64,000 nucleotides of DNA from positions 5,270,001-5,334,000 of the forward strand of contig CBDDKZ010000005.1 of NCBI GenBank assembly GCA_965230415.1, given 5' to 3'. Below the pieces are notes generated by a model. The model was not told the DNA's origin. It made no database searches and was given only the letters and a program-made list of their open reading frames with translations. Source of the DNA: CBDDKZ01 sp965230415 (GTDB lineage Bacteria > Bacteroidota > Bacteroidia > Cytophagales > JAAEPT01). Shown here piece after piece: positions 8,979 through 18,306 of this stretch (position 1 is the stretch's first letter; every line of letters begins with the position of its first letter). The position numbers and the translations under genes were made by a program.

Positions 8979-9217
8979 ACACCACTTTCAAGTTGAAACG
9001 AGCTACAAGATAGAAGCAATAATGGAAAGCGAAGCGATGTGATAGATCCGCACCATTCAGCATAATTGATTCTAATGTATTCATGTAGCGGGTTGACAAA
9101 ACTAATGAGATTTTTGACCATCCGCTGAATATTAAAAACAACTTTAACAATGAAGGCCTCAGATTCTTTAGCATGTAGCACAATCTTCAGCTGGAAGAAG
9201 GTGTCATTAATTCAATA

Positions 9218-11176
9218 TTATTCCGCATCAAAAATAATCTCTACCCTTCGATTCTTACGGCGATGCTCTTCGGTGTCATTAGGAAACAACGGATGCTTTT
9301 CTCCACGCCCCAGCACCTGGATTCTGTTCGGGTCAACGCCACTCCCCATAAGCATATTTTTCACAAATCGGGCACGTTTGACCGATAGCTTTTGATTGAA
9401 CAAATCGGAACCTATGGCATCGGTATGACCATGCAATACAACCCCAAGCGTCTTATCCTTTTTCATTTCATAGATAATATTCTGAAAGTTATGGGTGCTT
9501 CTATTGTCTAATTGTGATTTGTTATATCCGAAAAACAAGGTCATATGACTGTGACTGGAATACTTGTGTAAAAAATTGTTTTGAAGTGGTGCTTTGGTAC
9601 TACTTGTGCTGGCCATCAATGCATCTTCCGGAAGTTCATAATTCACCAAAAACTCTTCGTTTAGTTGGTATTTATCATCGGTTACTCTTGCGATATGATG
9701 CTCGCCGTCATAAATCACTTCTTCCTTACGTTTGATCACGATTCGGTAATCGTTATTGGTCGGAACCATGAAGGTAAATTGACCATCTTTCATCATTTGT
9801 GCTTTTTTGTACTTGTAGTTACTCCCATCCATTGAAGAGACCTCCATTTCAAAATCGGCACTGATCAATTCTTTCTGAGAGATTTGTGATTTGAGCTTTA
9901 CGATAAACTCTGCGTTTTGCTTCGGGGATACTAAAATAAGATCACTTTCTCCGGTAGTGCCATTTCGATCACTGGAAAAAGCAATCAAACTTCCATCGGG
10001 CGATATATGGAAATCCATATCATGCTCGGTAGAATTAATTGGTTCACCCATATTCTGCGGTTCGGACCATTGTTTTTTCTCTTCATCCCAGGTGCTTTTA
10101 AGAATGTCATATCCCCCGATGCTTTTATCGCCATTAGAACTATAATACAATACCTTTCCATCTTTAGATAAAAAGGGTGCTGTTTCATCAAACGGTGTAT
10201 TAATATGATTGCCTAGAGATTCTGGCTTGGTCCACTTGTTCTCATCCAGCTTATCTGCATAATATAAATCAAGATTTTTACCTTTATTCAAGTAATCGGT
10301 CGAAAAATAAATCCTGTTGCCATCCTCTGTTATATAAGCACTTTCTTCAAAAGACTTCGAGCTTATTCCTTTTATTTTTTTTGGTTTTGCCCACCCCTCG
10401 TCAATCCAATGGGTCAAATACAGGTCACCGCTGCGTCTTTCTTTGAATAGCAGCATACTTTTCTCGTCATTAAACAACTGAATACCGGCAATATCTGTCG
10501 ATTTAGACAAGGCTCCTTCTATGGGACCGGGAGTACTCCAGTGCCCTTTATCATCACGATGAGACTCCAAAATGGAGTAAGTAAAATGCCCGCGCGAATT
10601 TCGATCGATGCTGGTGTAATACATCTTTTTCCCCGAATTGAATATAATCGGAAAAGCCTCAACAGCCTTCGTATTTATTTCATTAATGATTTCCGTGTAA
10701 CCCAATTCGTTTTCATGAACAGGTTCGGTAAGAATGACCTTCATCTGATTCATTAAGCGTACAGCATCTTCCCTGTATGGGTCTTCCGGGGGCAATTCCG
10801 AATAGTAGCGTTCATAATGTTGAAGCGCCTCCTTGTAGTGGAAACTGTGGTGACAGGCATTTCCGTACCAATAATGAAATTCCGTATCATTGAGTCCTCC
10901 GAATTTTTCAACCTCATCAAAGCAATGCCTTGCTTTCTCGAATTTAGACATGTTAAAATAGGTTCTCCCCATTTCAAACCATACATTTGCGTCAGACACA
11001 CCCGTTTCATCCAAATCTGTTAATATTCCTAAAGCTTCTTCCGTATGCCCATCGAAAAAAATACGATTGGCCTTCTTAACCATTTTCAACTCCTTAACGG
11101 GGTCTCCTGCCAACGAAACCACTATCAGACTCAAAAAAAAGGTTACAGCAAGAATATACCTGAAGTTTAAATTCAT
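9218..11176 (-). CDS. OmpA-family envelope protein with TPR and PD40 propeller
   Basis: 652 residues. Cell-envelope protein that probably anchors outer-membrane machinery to peptidoglycan, like PorE-type proteins of T9SS bacteria. Order: signal peptide (1-23), TPR-like helices (about 30-145, e.g. VWFEMGRTYFNMSKFEKARHCF cut here to its core ARHCFDEV), a WD40-like PD40 propeller (about 165-430, repeats of DGKVLYYSSNGD type), a carboxypeptidase-regulatory-like stretch (about 435-510) and the OmpA C-terminal domain (about 545-652) with HGHTDAIG, NQKLSVKRA and RRKNRRVEI, the peptidoglycan-contact motifs. Exact PorE orthology is not shown: no porK/L/M/N genes are near. It has a -7 element at 11200-11207. 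Confidence 0.85.
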   Translation of the reverse strand: MNLNFRYILAVTFFLSLIVVSLAGDPVKELKMVKKANRIFFDGHTEEALGILTDLDETGVSDANVWFEMGRTYFNMSKFEKARHCFDEVEKFGGLNDTEFHYWYGNACHHSFHYKEALQHYERYYSELPPEDPYREDAVRLMNQMKVILTEPVHENELGYTEIINEINTKAVEAFPIIFNSGKKMYYTSIDRNSRGHFTYSILESHRDDKGHWSTPGPIEGALSKSTDIAGIQLFNDEKSMLLFKERRSGDLYLTHWIDEGWAKPKKIKGISSKSFEESAYITEDGNRIYFSTDYLNKGKNLDLYYADKLDENKWTKPESLGNHINTPFDETAPFLSKDGKVLYYSSNGDKSIGGYDILKSTWDEEKKQWSEPQNMGEPINSTEHDMDFHISPDGSLIAFSSDRNGTTGESDLILVSPKQNAEFIVKLKSQISQKELISADFEMEVSSMDGSNYKYKKAQMMKDGQFTFMVPTNNDYRIVIKRKEEVIYDGEHHIARVTDDKYQLNEEFLVNYELPEDALMASTSSTKAPLQNNFLHKYSSHSHMTLFFGYNKSQLDNRSTHNFQNIIYEMKKDKTLGVVLHGHTDAIGSDLFNQKLSVKRARFVKNMLMGSGVDPNRIQVLGRGEKHPLFPNDTEEHRRKNRRVEIIFDAE

Positions 11177-11199
11177 GTCGATTATAACTTGGTCTTACA

Positions 11200-11207
11200 C
11201 AAATATA
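11200..11207 (-). promoter_or_regulatory. -7 element TATATTTG for the OmpA-family gene
   Basis: Perfect TAnnTTTG on the minus strand, ending 23 bases before the ATG at 11176. No exact TTG upstream. Confidence 0.6.
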
Positions 11208-11315
11208 GCATTTATTCACCACTTATCCACGACTTATTAACACTCTATACACTTAATTCTTCTATTCCATTCCGGAAACTACAAGCTTTGTTTATTGATA
11301 GATCAGGTATGATGA

Positions 11316-12578
11316 TTAAAAGTATTGACCGAAGCCCAGAACCACTCCATGAGTCCCGGGGTCTTGCACATCGACCCCTAAATCTACCCTCAAGATCAGG
11401 TTATAGAGTTTTCTAAGGTAAAGTCTGGTGCCAAATCCGGCATATGCTTTAGCAAATTCTCTATTAAAAAAGTCACCGAAATGACCTCCGGGCATTCTCC
11501 ATCCACCTACATCTACAAAAACCACCCCCTGAATAGCGCCCAATTTCCTATCGAACCACAAATGCCTCAGCTCGACATTCACCACTAATTGCCCTGTCCC
11601 TCTATCTACTTTATTACCTACTCCTCTTATATTTGAATAACTATCTAATACAAACGGAGCAAATACACCCCAGTTATTGGAAGAAAAGCCTCCCTTAAAC
11701 CTTGTTCCCAGATTTAAGCGTTTATTAATTCTTTTTAAATAGGTAAAAGAGTGCGATGTCATAAAAAAAGGAAGTCTATCCTTATATGAAGCGATATAAT
11801 CGAGTTTGTTATCAGCACTCCAACCACTTAGCTGTGGCCCGTCATAATCGAGGTGATCCCGGCGATGGTTAAGTCTAATTTTCACCCTTGTATCCCCGAA
11901 TACTTCCGGAGCACCTTCCTGATGCATTTTTTGCCTATCGTCAAGCTTGAAGAGTTCGTCAAAAATATTCACGTAAAAATAAGCCCTATGCTGTTGTTTA
12001 AACTCATAGAACAAGCCTAATTCCATTCCTGTATTTTGGTATTCGTAAAATACGCGCTTTCTTTTGTAACGCACAGGTTCCATTGTTGCAAAGTGCCCAC
12101 CCTGAAAAGATAGTCCCCAGTTGCTTTTTTTTATGTAGGGCAACTCTGCCTGAAATTGCAGTGAGTGCTTATCATAATATAAATAGCTAGCCTTCCAATA
12201 GCCGCTTTTCCCCAGCCAGTTCATATTACGAATGCCTAATTGTACAAAATAATGATGTCCGAGGGCACCAAAATTAAATATGGGCAATACCGTGAGCACT
12301 TCATTACATATAAACACTACATCTGCACGTCCGTTATTTACCTGCACCGAATAGCTTACCTTATGAAATACCAATAAATTCTTCAATTTTTGTACGTCTG
12401 TTTCCAGAACTGTCGAATCCAAAACAACCCCTTCTTCGGTACAAATCACCCGTTTTAGTAAGTCTGCGTTCGTATGTACATTCCCTTCAAACTTCACACT
12501 GCTTACTATCAGTTTATTGGCTATCAAGGGATTTGTAAGCACTAAGGAAAAAGTATATATCAGTATGGTGCTACGCAT
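11316..12578 (-). CDS. Omp85-superfamily outer-membrane protein with one POTRA domain
   Basis: 420 residues, much shorter than BamA. A signal peptide (1-20) is followed by a single POTRA-like domain (about 22-95, LIVSSVKFEGNVHTNADLLKR) and a beta-barrel with the IRGVGNKVDRGTG motif (about 318-330), the VRGxG-type signature of the Omp85 lid loop, and a C-terminal GQYF. It belongs with the short BamA/TamA-like proteins of Bacteroidota whose cargo is unknown. It may translocate or insert a specific partner; no partner is evident beside it. Divergent from the barrel gene at 12802. Confidence 0.75.
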   Translation of the reverse strand: MRSTILIYTFSLVLTNPLIANKLIVSSVKFEGNVHTNADLLKRVICTEEGVVLDSTVLETDVQKLKNLLVFHKVSYSVQVNNGRADVVFICNEVLTVLPIFNFGALGHHYFVQLGIRNMNWLGKSGYWKASYLYYDKHSLQFQAELPYIKKSNWGLSFQGGHFATMEPVRYKRKRVFYEYQNTGMELGLFYEFKQQHRAYFYVNIFDELFKLDDRQKMHQEGAPEVFGDTRVKIRLNHRRDHLDYDGPQLSGWSADNKLDYIASYKDRLPFFMTSHSFTYLKRINKRLNLGTRFKGGFSSNNWGVFAPFVLDSYSNIRGVGNKVDRGTGQLVVNVELRHLWFDRKLGAIQGVVFVDVGGWRMPGGHFGDFFNREFAKAYAGFGTRLYLRKLYNLILRVDLGVDVQDPGTHGVVLGFGQYF

Positions 12579-12760
12579 GAATAGGCTATGTTCTAAAAAA
12601 GAAATGCAATTAGCTTCAATTAAACATTGAAATCTGTAATACAGCCGACAGTTTGCAAGACTTGGACTTATTTAAATCATCGGGAGAGTTTGATTTTTTA
12701 ACTTCATTTACATCGTCATTCTCTATTCTTTTAAAAGTCCGCTGCCAGACAAAACATTTG

Positions 12761-12768
12761 TACCTTTG
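12761..12768 (+). promoter_or_regulatory. -7 element TACCTTTG
   Basis: Perfect TAnnTTTG located 33 bases upstream of the ATG at 12802. It overlaps an upstream in-frame TTG (12766), which rules that codon out as the translation start. Confidence 0.65.
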
Positions 12769-12801
12769 GTGGCAAATTTGCACAACGAAAAGAACCTGGA
12801 T

Positions 12802-13671
12802 ATGAAAAATAGGATAATTACCATATACGCATTGCTTTTTTTAAGTGCGAATTTGATTGCCGGCGGTGGCTGGACTAAAAAAAAGGGAGATGGTTATTAC
12901 AAATTAAGTGAGTATATAATCTCCTGGGACCAGTTTTTAAATGATGAATCGGAGCTCATAGACATTCCTCAAACAAGTATTTATTCTACATCATTTTATG
13001 GAGAATATGGTATTAGCGACAGGTTAAATGTCCTTGCTTATATTCCACTTTTTGTTCATACAAACTTCGATAACCCGAACAAGCTGGTACTACCACAATA
13101 TGAAACAGAAGATAGTTTAATGGCAAGTGATCAACTAAGTGGTATTGGTGACCCGGACATTACGCTTAAATATGGCTTTTTAAGAACCAGCACTTGGGTA
13201 GGCGCTGTAAGCCTGACTGCCGGTTTACCTCTTGGTGAGCGAGATGGTGGTGATTCCAGGAAACTGCAAACCGGAGATGGCGAATTTAATCAAATGCTTA
13301 CAGTAGAAGTAAGTAGACCCCTTGGTCAAAAAGGGTTTGGAAGCGCACTTTTAGGTTATAATAACCGTACAAACAACTATTCCAGTGAAATACGATATGG
13401 CCTGGAAGCCGGTGTGAATGTCAAGGAAAAGCTTTGGCTTACCTTAAAGATTTATGGGGTATCCCCAATAAATAATGATGATGATGAAATTCCTTTAAAA
13501 TTAGGGATATTCAATAACAGAGTACAATATATGGCTATAAGCCCGGAAATATCCTATTTTATTACAGACAAATTTGGTGTAAGCCTCGGCGCAGGCTTCG
13601 CCGGAAGTGCAAGCAGAATTATAGCAGCCCCTTCTTTAACATTCGGAGCTTTTATTGATATTAAAAAGTAA
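12802..13671 (+). CDS. Outer-membrane beta-barrel, MetA-pathway-of-phenol-degradation-like family
   Basis: 289 residues from the ATG at 12802; the in-frame TTG at 12766 lies inside the promoter. Signal peptide MKNRIITIYALLFLS... ends near LIAGG. The rest is alternating amphipathic strands with family-typical SGIGDPDITLKYGF and SLTAGLPLGERDGG. Probably a channel or small-molecule barrel of the outer membrane; the substrate is unknown and the phenol-degradation name is only a family label. Ends in INKK-like basic residues (DIKK) rather than an aromatic. Confidence 0.7.
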   Translation: MKNRIITIYALLFLSANLIAGGGWTKKKGDGYYKLSEYIISWDQFLNDESELIDIPQTSIYSTSFYGEYGISDRLNVLAYIPLFVHTNFDNPNKLVLPQYETEDSLMASDQLSGIGDPDITLKYGFLRTSTWVGAVSLTAGLPLGERDGGDSRKLQTGDGEFNQMLTVEVSRPLGQKGFGSALLGYNNRTNNYSSEIRYGLEAGVNVKEKLWLTLKIYGVSPINNDDDEIPLKLGIFNNRVQYMAISPEISYFITDKFGVSLGAGFAGSASRIIAAPSLTFGAFIDIKK

Positions 13672-13688
13672 TTTGTTTTACCAAACCT

Positions 13689-13736
13689 AAAACCAAAAGG
13701 GCTTTTGTTTTACAGGAGTTCTTTTTGGTTTTTATT
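13689..13736 (+). terminator. Probable terminator after the barrel gene
   Basis: A/T-rich stem AAAACCAAAAGG (13689-13700) with CTTTTTGGTTTT (13721-13732), 20-base loop, followed by further T-rich sequence. Lies between convergent genes. Confidence 0.5.
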
Positions 13737-13784
13737 ATTTAGAAAACTTACCATTACTGTCAAGGTTCTACATACTTAGATCAG

Positions 13785-16217
13785 CTAAAAATCAATCTTA
13801 TAGTAGAAAATCGGCAATCTTCCCAATTGAGGGGTCGTTCTGATAAAGTCATCAGGATCACCTCCGGGAATAGGATTGTACGATTGATTAAGGATATTAA
13901 ATCGATTGAAAACGTTGACCAGGTCAAAAGCTATTTCATGACTTACTTTTTTAGCATTGATGAAAAAGTTGATCTTTAAATCCACCCGAAAATAATCACT
14001 AAATTGAAACTCATTATACCTTTCATCGAGGTAAACAACCTCTCTGGTTTGAATAGAAGCAAGTGAATCGATAACACCGTAGCGCTTTCCTCCCGCCCAG
14101 GTTATTTTGGTACCGACGCCTAGCTTGGTCTTCTGGCCCAAACGCTTTTCAAAACCTCCCAGGCCGTTCAATGTATAGTTTCCATTAAAATCTGTATTTC
14201 TCCATATACCATCACTTCCCCTGTACTTGGAATCATATAATGAACCGGTAAACATGAAAAAATAATTACTGCTAAAAAACTTCTCTAATGTCATCTCAAT
14301 TCCAATATTTCGCCCAATACCCGTGTTTTCCAATTCACCAGGCAGGTACCTGGTATAGCCCGCACCCTGATTAATAATTGAAACGGCAGAAGGTTCTACT
14401 TCCACAGGAATATTGTATAGGTGCTGATAATAGGTTTCTAATTTCATTCTAATTGTATTGGTCAATTGATGATCATAACCAAGAACATAATGGTTACTCT
14501 TAGTAAAATCCATATCTGTGTTCTTGCGTTCATAACTACCATCTTCATTACGCTCCTGAAAGAAATAGGCATACCTAATTTGTGTTTGACTGTGAACGCC
14601 AATTCCTGCACTCAAGGCCTGCTTTTTATTCAACTTCCATCTTATTCCGGCTCTAGGCTCCAAAAGCGAGTGTGAATTATTTAGCGTATAGAACTGACCA
14701 TGCCATCCAAGGTTCATTTCAAGGTTATTACTGAACTTATGTTTCCACTGTGTAAAGAACTGAATGAGTGACGCATTCCCTTCAAAGTCCCATCTGGTAT
14801 TCCAATCTCCATCATTATGAAGCAGCACGCTATCACTAAACTCATATATATGGTAGTCGTAATTTATTCCCGATTTTACCAAATTCTTTTTGTTATGCTT
14901 ATAATTCAGTGTGGTAGCATTTGATACACGGTAATTATTAAACTCGTAATCGAGCATCAGGTTTAAACTATCTAAAACAAACAAGCCATCTTCGATATGA
15001 CGATTTATATTATAATGATTAACATCAACACCTTCCCTGGATACGGCAAAAGTAGACTTTAAGTACAATTTTTCGTTAAACGAATGTGCCACACTAGCAC
15101 CTACAACTGCGGTCGCCGTTCCGAAATACTGATCACGATCATTGTCACCATAAAGATCCAGGTTATCGGGATCGTTATTTTCACTAGGCTTTATTTCTAC
15201 ATCACTATTGCCTCCTATTCCGAATACCTGAAAAGACGTACGTTTCTTACCGGGAAAATTGAGTTTGAAAGTAAGATCAAGGTACTCTGGCACAGCGGAG
15301 GTACCAATATTAATTCCCAATCCGTTAAAAATGGATAATGTCGAATAACGAAAAGCTCCCAAATAGGAAGACCTGCTGCCTTTTTTAATAGGACCTTCCG
15401 CAACCAGCTCAGTGCCTAAAAATCCAAACTGGCCTGAAAATTCATGTTTTTCCCTATTCCCACTACGAAGATTTAGATCAAAAGCCCCAGCCACTGTATT
15501 ACCAAACTCGGCAGGAAAAGCACCGGTATAAAAATCCGAATTTGCCAGCGTTTTATTGTTTAACATAGTGACGGCACTTCCTGCAGTACCCGGAACCGCA
15601 AAATGATTAGGGCTTGGTATAGCAATGCCATTGACTCGCCAAAGTACTCCAGCCGGAGAATTACCACGTACAATAATATCGTTCCTTGAATCATCGGCAC
15701 CCTGTACACCGGCATAGTTAGAAGCCATCCTCGCCGCATCTAACCTACTTCCGGCATAACGTCCCGTTTCTTCCGCATCAAACATACGAGCGCTCACGGC
15801 AGCCATTTCGTTTATGGTACCCGATTTATCATATACAGAAATCTTAACAATATCCAGCTCTGTTACCGCTTCAACCATCTCCAGGTCTACAATCACCTCT
15901 TTACCCGAGGTAACAATAATTGGCATTACCATATCCTGATAACCAATATACCTCACTTCCAGATGATAACGGCCAATGGGTACTTTTTCGAAAGCATAAT
16001 ACCCGTCTAAATCGGTATAAACACCATCTACCAGTACCGTATCTTCATACATAAAGACAAATACCGATAATAACGGGAATTTCGCCTCCTTATCTATAAC
16101 CTTTCCCTTTACAGTTTGACTAAGTTCTTCGTATGAATAAGTTGAATCCTGACCATAGATTGCGAAAGAAGCAAAGGTACAAAGAAGTACACAAACTAAG
16201 GCTTTAGAAATATTCAT
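13785..16217 (-). CDS. TonB-dependent receptor with carboxypeptidase-regulatory-like domain
   Basis: 810 residues. Outer-membrane active importer driven by TonB. Signal peptide (1-22), CarboxypepD_reg-like Ig domain (about 33-120, VPIGRYHLEVRYIGYQD), plug domain (about 135-250, IVRGNSPAGVLWRVNGIAIP, then GAFPAEFGNTVAG) and a 22-strand-type barrel ending in the aromatic C-terminus YYKIDF. It is a paralogue of the receptor at 26554: both share the SARxxxxEExxRxAG entry to the plug and the NPNHF/SPNHF motif. No SusD-like lipoprotein is adjacent, so it is not a classical SusCD glycan importer. A TATTTTTG promoter element lies at 16278-16285. Confidence 0.9.
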   Translation of the reverse strand: MNISKALVCVLLCTFASFAIYGQDSTYSYEELSQTVKGKVIDKEAKFPLLSVFVFMYEDTVLVDGVYTDLDGYYAFEKVPIGRYHLEVRYIGYQDMVMPIIVTSGKEVIVDLEMVEAVTELDIVKISVYDKSGTINEMAAVSARMFDAEETGRYAGSRLDAARMASNYAGVQGADDSRNDIIVRGNSPAGVLWRVNGIAIPSPNHFAVPGTAGSAVTMLNNKTLANSDFYTGAFPAEFGNTVAGAFDLNLRSGNREKHEFSGQFGFLGTELVAEGPIKKGSRSSYLGAFRYSTLSIFNGLGINIGTSAVPEYLDLTFKLNFPGKKRTSFQVFGIGGNSDVEIKPSENNDPDNLDLYGDNDRDQYFGTATAVVGASVAHSFNEKLYLKSTFAVSREGVDVNHYNINRHIEDGLFVLDSLNLMLDYEFNNYRVSNATTLNYKHNKKNLVKSGINYDYHIYEFSDSVLLHNDGDWNTRWDFEGNASLIQFFTQWKHKFSNNLEMNLGWHGQFYTLNNSHSLLEPRAGIRWKLNKKQALSAGIGVHSQTQIRYAYFFQERNEDGSYERKNTDMDFTKSNHYVLGYDHQLTNTIRMKLETYYQHLYNIPVEVEPSAVSIINQGAGYTRYLPGELENTGIGRNIGIEMTLEKFFSSNYFFMFTGSLYDSKYRGSDGIWRNTDFNGNYTLNGLGGFEKRLGQKTKLGVGTKITWAGGKRYGVIDSLASIQTREVVYLDERYNEFQFSDYFRVDLKINFFINAKKVSHEIAFDLVNVFNRFNILNQSYNPIPGGDPDDFIRTTPQLGRLPIFYYKIDF

Positions 16218-16277
16218 AGCGTTATTTTTGGTGATTCATTTAATTCAATACGCAAGCAAATAATGAGAGGTTCTTGT

Positions 16278-16285
16278 CAAAAATA
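16278..16285 (-). promoter_or_regulatory. -7 element TATTTTTG for the TonB receptor
   Basis: Perfect TAnnTTTG on the minus strand with TTA 19 bases upstream; predicts a leader of about 55 bases before the ATG at 16217. Confidence 0.4.
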
Positions 16286-16432
16286 CAATTTGCAAGTAAA
16301 CATCTAATCACACCTTATCTCTCCCCTGAAAACCAATAGTTTATAGTCAAAAATGACCGCATCATTTATTTGATAACATTGGAATAATGACACCTGCTTC
16401 CTTACATCGAATTTCGTAATTACGCTGGGAAA

Positions 16433-16624
16433 TTAAGACCGGCACGTACTGTGGATCGGAAAAAACAAACATAACTCATCTGTAGTATTCCACATAAATA
16501 GAGCTAAGGCCATTATTACCACCAATATCAATGCATTGTAACCGGGTTTAAATGCCAGCTCAATAATCAGTTGAACCAACTTATTATATAAACCTGATTT
16601 ACAATTCATTAACCCGGCAATCAT
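16433..16624 (-). CDS. Possible small membrane protein coupled to the S8 protease
   Basis: 63 residues, one strong hydrophobic segment (about 30-46, NALILVVIMALALFMW). Its ATG overlaps the stop of the protease gene as ATGA, the arrangement of translationally coupled genes. No family recognised. The short length and Cys-containing tail leave room for it being a chance ORF. Confidence 0.35.
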   Translation of the reverse strand: MIAGLMNCKSGLYNKLVQLIIELAFKPGYNALILVVIMALALFMWNTTDELCLFFPIHSTCRS

Positions 16625-18306
16625 TCAACTACTTCGTATTTAAGCGACCACCCTTTCCCTGTTACATTAGCGTCTGTAACAAACCAAACCAGCACCTTAT
16701 TGGAACGGGAGTAAATTTCCGGTGGAATCTTTGGCCCGGACAGTTTAGCTATTAGCCCGGTTTGCTGTGTAGTGTGTCCATCGAACAACCATACATAATC
16801 AACTTTGGCTTGCGTATCGAATTCGTCAAAGGACAAATGGATTCTTTTACCTTCAGGAACGGTAAGAGTCCATTTACAGCTACAATTATTGGCGTAATGC
16901 CTGTTTTCACTTCCATCTGTTAAAACGCCATTCCCGATAGGCATTTCCTGTATTCCACTACAGTATAAAATGGTGGAATCAATACACTTCATCTGATAAT
17001 CAATTTTAACCCCCTTAATACTTCCTTCATCTAAACTCAAAGAGATATTATTACCTATGGCCAAGATTCCTTCTTTCACTTGTTTTAAATCTGTTTCCAT
17101 GATTATACGCTTATTTTGCCTTATCAAAACAGGTTTATTAAGGTTATGCACTGAAACGTTTCTCGCTGTCAATAGAACTCCCTCATAAGTACCATGTGGT
17201 TTAATTTGCCATAATCGCCTATATTTTGTGTTTACATTTATTACTCCCTGCGATTTGTTTGAGTCGAAAAATTGATTCCTGTAGTGTTTGTTATTCAAAT
17301 AGCCCATTGCCTGTTTCAAATTTGGAAGCCCAGCCCCTAATCTCCCGCAATAGCGCCTATTTAGCGAGTCTATTGGTAATGCTGTGTTCTTTAAGGCCTC
17401 CATTAAATCTGCATTAATTGATGATTTAACACTGCTCTGTAATACCGCCATCACGCCAGTTGCTAATGCGCAAGCGGCGGATGTTTTCGATCCATAAAAG
17501 TAAGCGTTATTTGCGATAGGGTGTGCTGCCTTAACCGAGTCTCCAGGTAGAGAGAGGTCCACATCTACGCCATAATTAGCTGTTTTAAGTTTTCTTAATT
17601 GTTTATCCAATGCGCTTACACATAAAACTCCGGAAAAAGCCGATGGAAACCCCACCTCTTTTTTTGATTCGTTACCAGCAGACGCAACAAGCATAATTCC
17701 TTTAAGTAAGGCCTGATTTACGGCCTCTCTGTCAGCCGATCGAGGCTGCCCCCCGCTCCATGGGCAACATATAATGTCTGCCCCCATAGTAGTAGCGTAG
17801 CGTATACCTTCATAGCCGTCTTTAATTTCTGTTCTGGTACTTTTGTCTGCCAATACCTTAACAGGTAGTATTTTAAAGTATTTTTCTGCATTATCACCAT
17901 AAACCTCTCTCATGAGACTTGTTATTACACCGGCAACAAATGTACCATGGAAGTATTCATATTCCATTCCAACTGGTATTGTTACATCATTATCAGCATC
18001 TGACACATCCCATCCTGCCACATCATCGATATAGCCATTGTCATCATCATCCAGACCGTTTCCGTTTATTTCTTTCGAATTACGAAATAGAAAAGGCTGA
18101 ATTGCTTTGTGATTCAAATTGAATCCGTCATCCACTATGGCTATCAGAATTTTTCTTTTGGGTGCCCGTGTTAGCTTAGGTAATCCTAATAAATGATACG
18201 CTTCTAAATTTAGCTTATTACTTGTATCGTTAGGATGATAAAAGCCCCTTCCCATAAGAAAAGAGGCCTGAAAAAACGTCAATACTGTCAGAAGGATGTA
18301 GCGCAT
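16621..18306 (-). CDS. Secreted S8 (subtilisin-like) serine protease with C-terminal CUB domain
   Basis: 561 residues from the ATG at 18306, which shares a base with the upstream stop (TGATG); the TTG one codon earlier is less likely. Signal peptide (1-20). Peptidase S8 domain (about 40-330): catalytic Asp59 in AIVDDGF, His120 in FHGTFVAGV, oxyanion Asn212 in SAGNES, and Ser276 in GSKTSAACALATG. The Ser motif departs from the usual GTSxAxP (Lys before Thr, Cys instead of Pro) but the triad is intact. After a linker a CUB domain (about 445-561) with paired Cys (YCSG, NCSC) and YVWLFDG follows. No T9SS tail is visible, unlike the first gene of the operon. Probably periplasmic or surface processing of a partner; the target is unknown. 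Confidence 0.85.
   Translation of the reverse strand: MRYILLTVLTFFQASFLMGRGFYHPNDTSNKLNLEAYHLLGLPKLTRAPKRKILIAIVDDGFNLNHKAIQPFLFRNSKEINGNGLDDDDNGYIDDVAGWDVSDADNDVTIPVGMEYEYFHGTFVAGVITSLMREVYGDNAEKYFKILPVKVLADKSTRTEIKDGYEGIRYATTMGADIICCPWSGGQPRSADREAVNQALLKGIMLVASAGNESKKEVGFPSAFSGVLCVSALDKQLRKLKTANYGVDVDLSLPGDSVKAAHPIANNAYFYGSKTSAACALATGVMAVLQSSVKSSINADLMEALKNTALPIDSLNRRYCGRLGAGLPNLKQAMGYLNNKHYRNQFFDSNKSQGVINVNTKYRRLWQIKPHGTYEGVLLTARNVSVHNLNKPVLIRQNKRIIMETDLKQVKEGILAIGNNISLSLDEGSIKGVKIDYQMKCIDSTILYCSGIQEMPIGNGVLTDGSENRHYANNCSCKWTLTVPEGKRIHLSFDEFDTQAKVDYVWLFDGHTTQQTGLIAKLSGPKIPPEIYSRSNKVLVWFVTDANVTGKGWSLKYEVVE

Larger units (their letters stand above)
8631..9217 (+). other. Repeat-bearing intergenic region
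   Basis: 587 bp between the peroxiredoxin-like gene's start and the OmpA gene's stop. It holds repeat units 1 and 2 (copies B). Two overlapping minus-strand ORFs ending in the repeat are judged spurious. Nothing else seen. Confidence 0.6.

Noticed and set aside
8947..9183. Two overlapping minus-strand ORFs of 74-78 codons
   Set aside because: They run into repeat unit 2 in different frames, have no signal or domain, and share their ends with the unrelated ORF at 6970.
12766..13671. Start at TTG 12766 for the barrel protein
   Set aside because: The codon is part of the TACCTTTG promoter element; ATG 12802 directly precedes the signal peptide.
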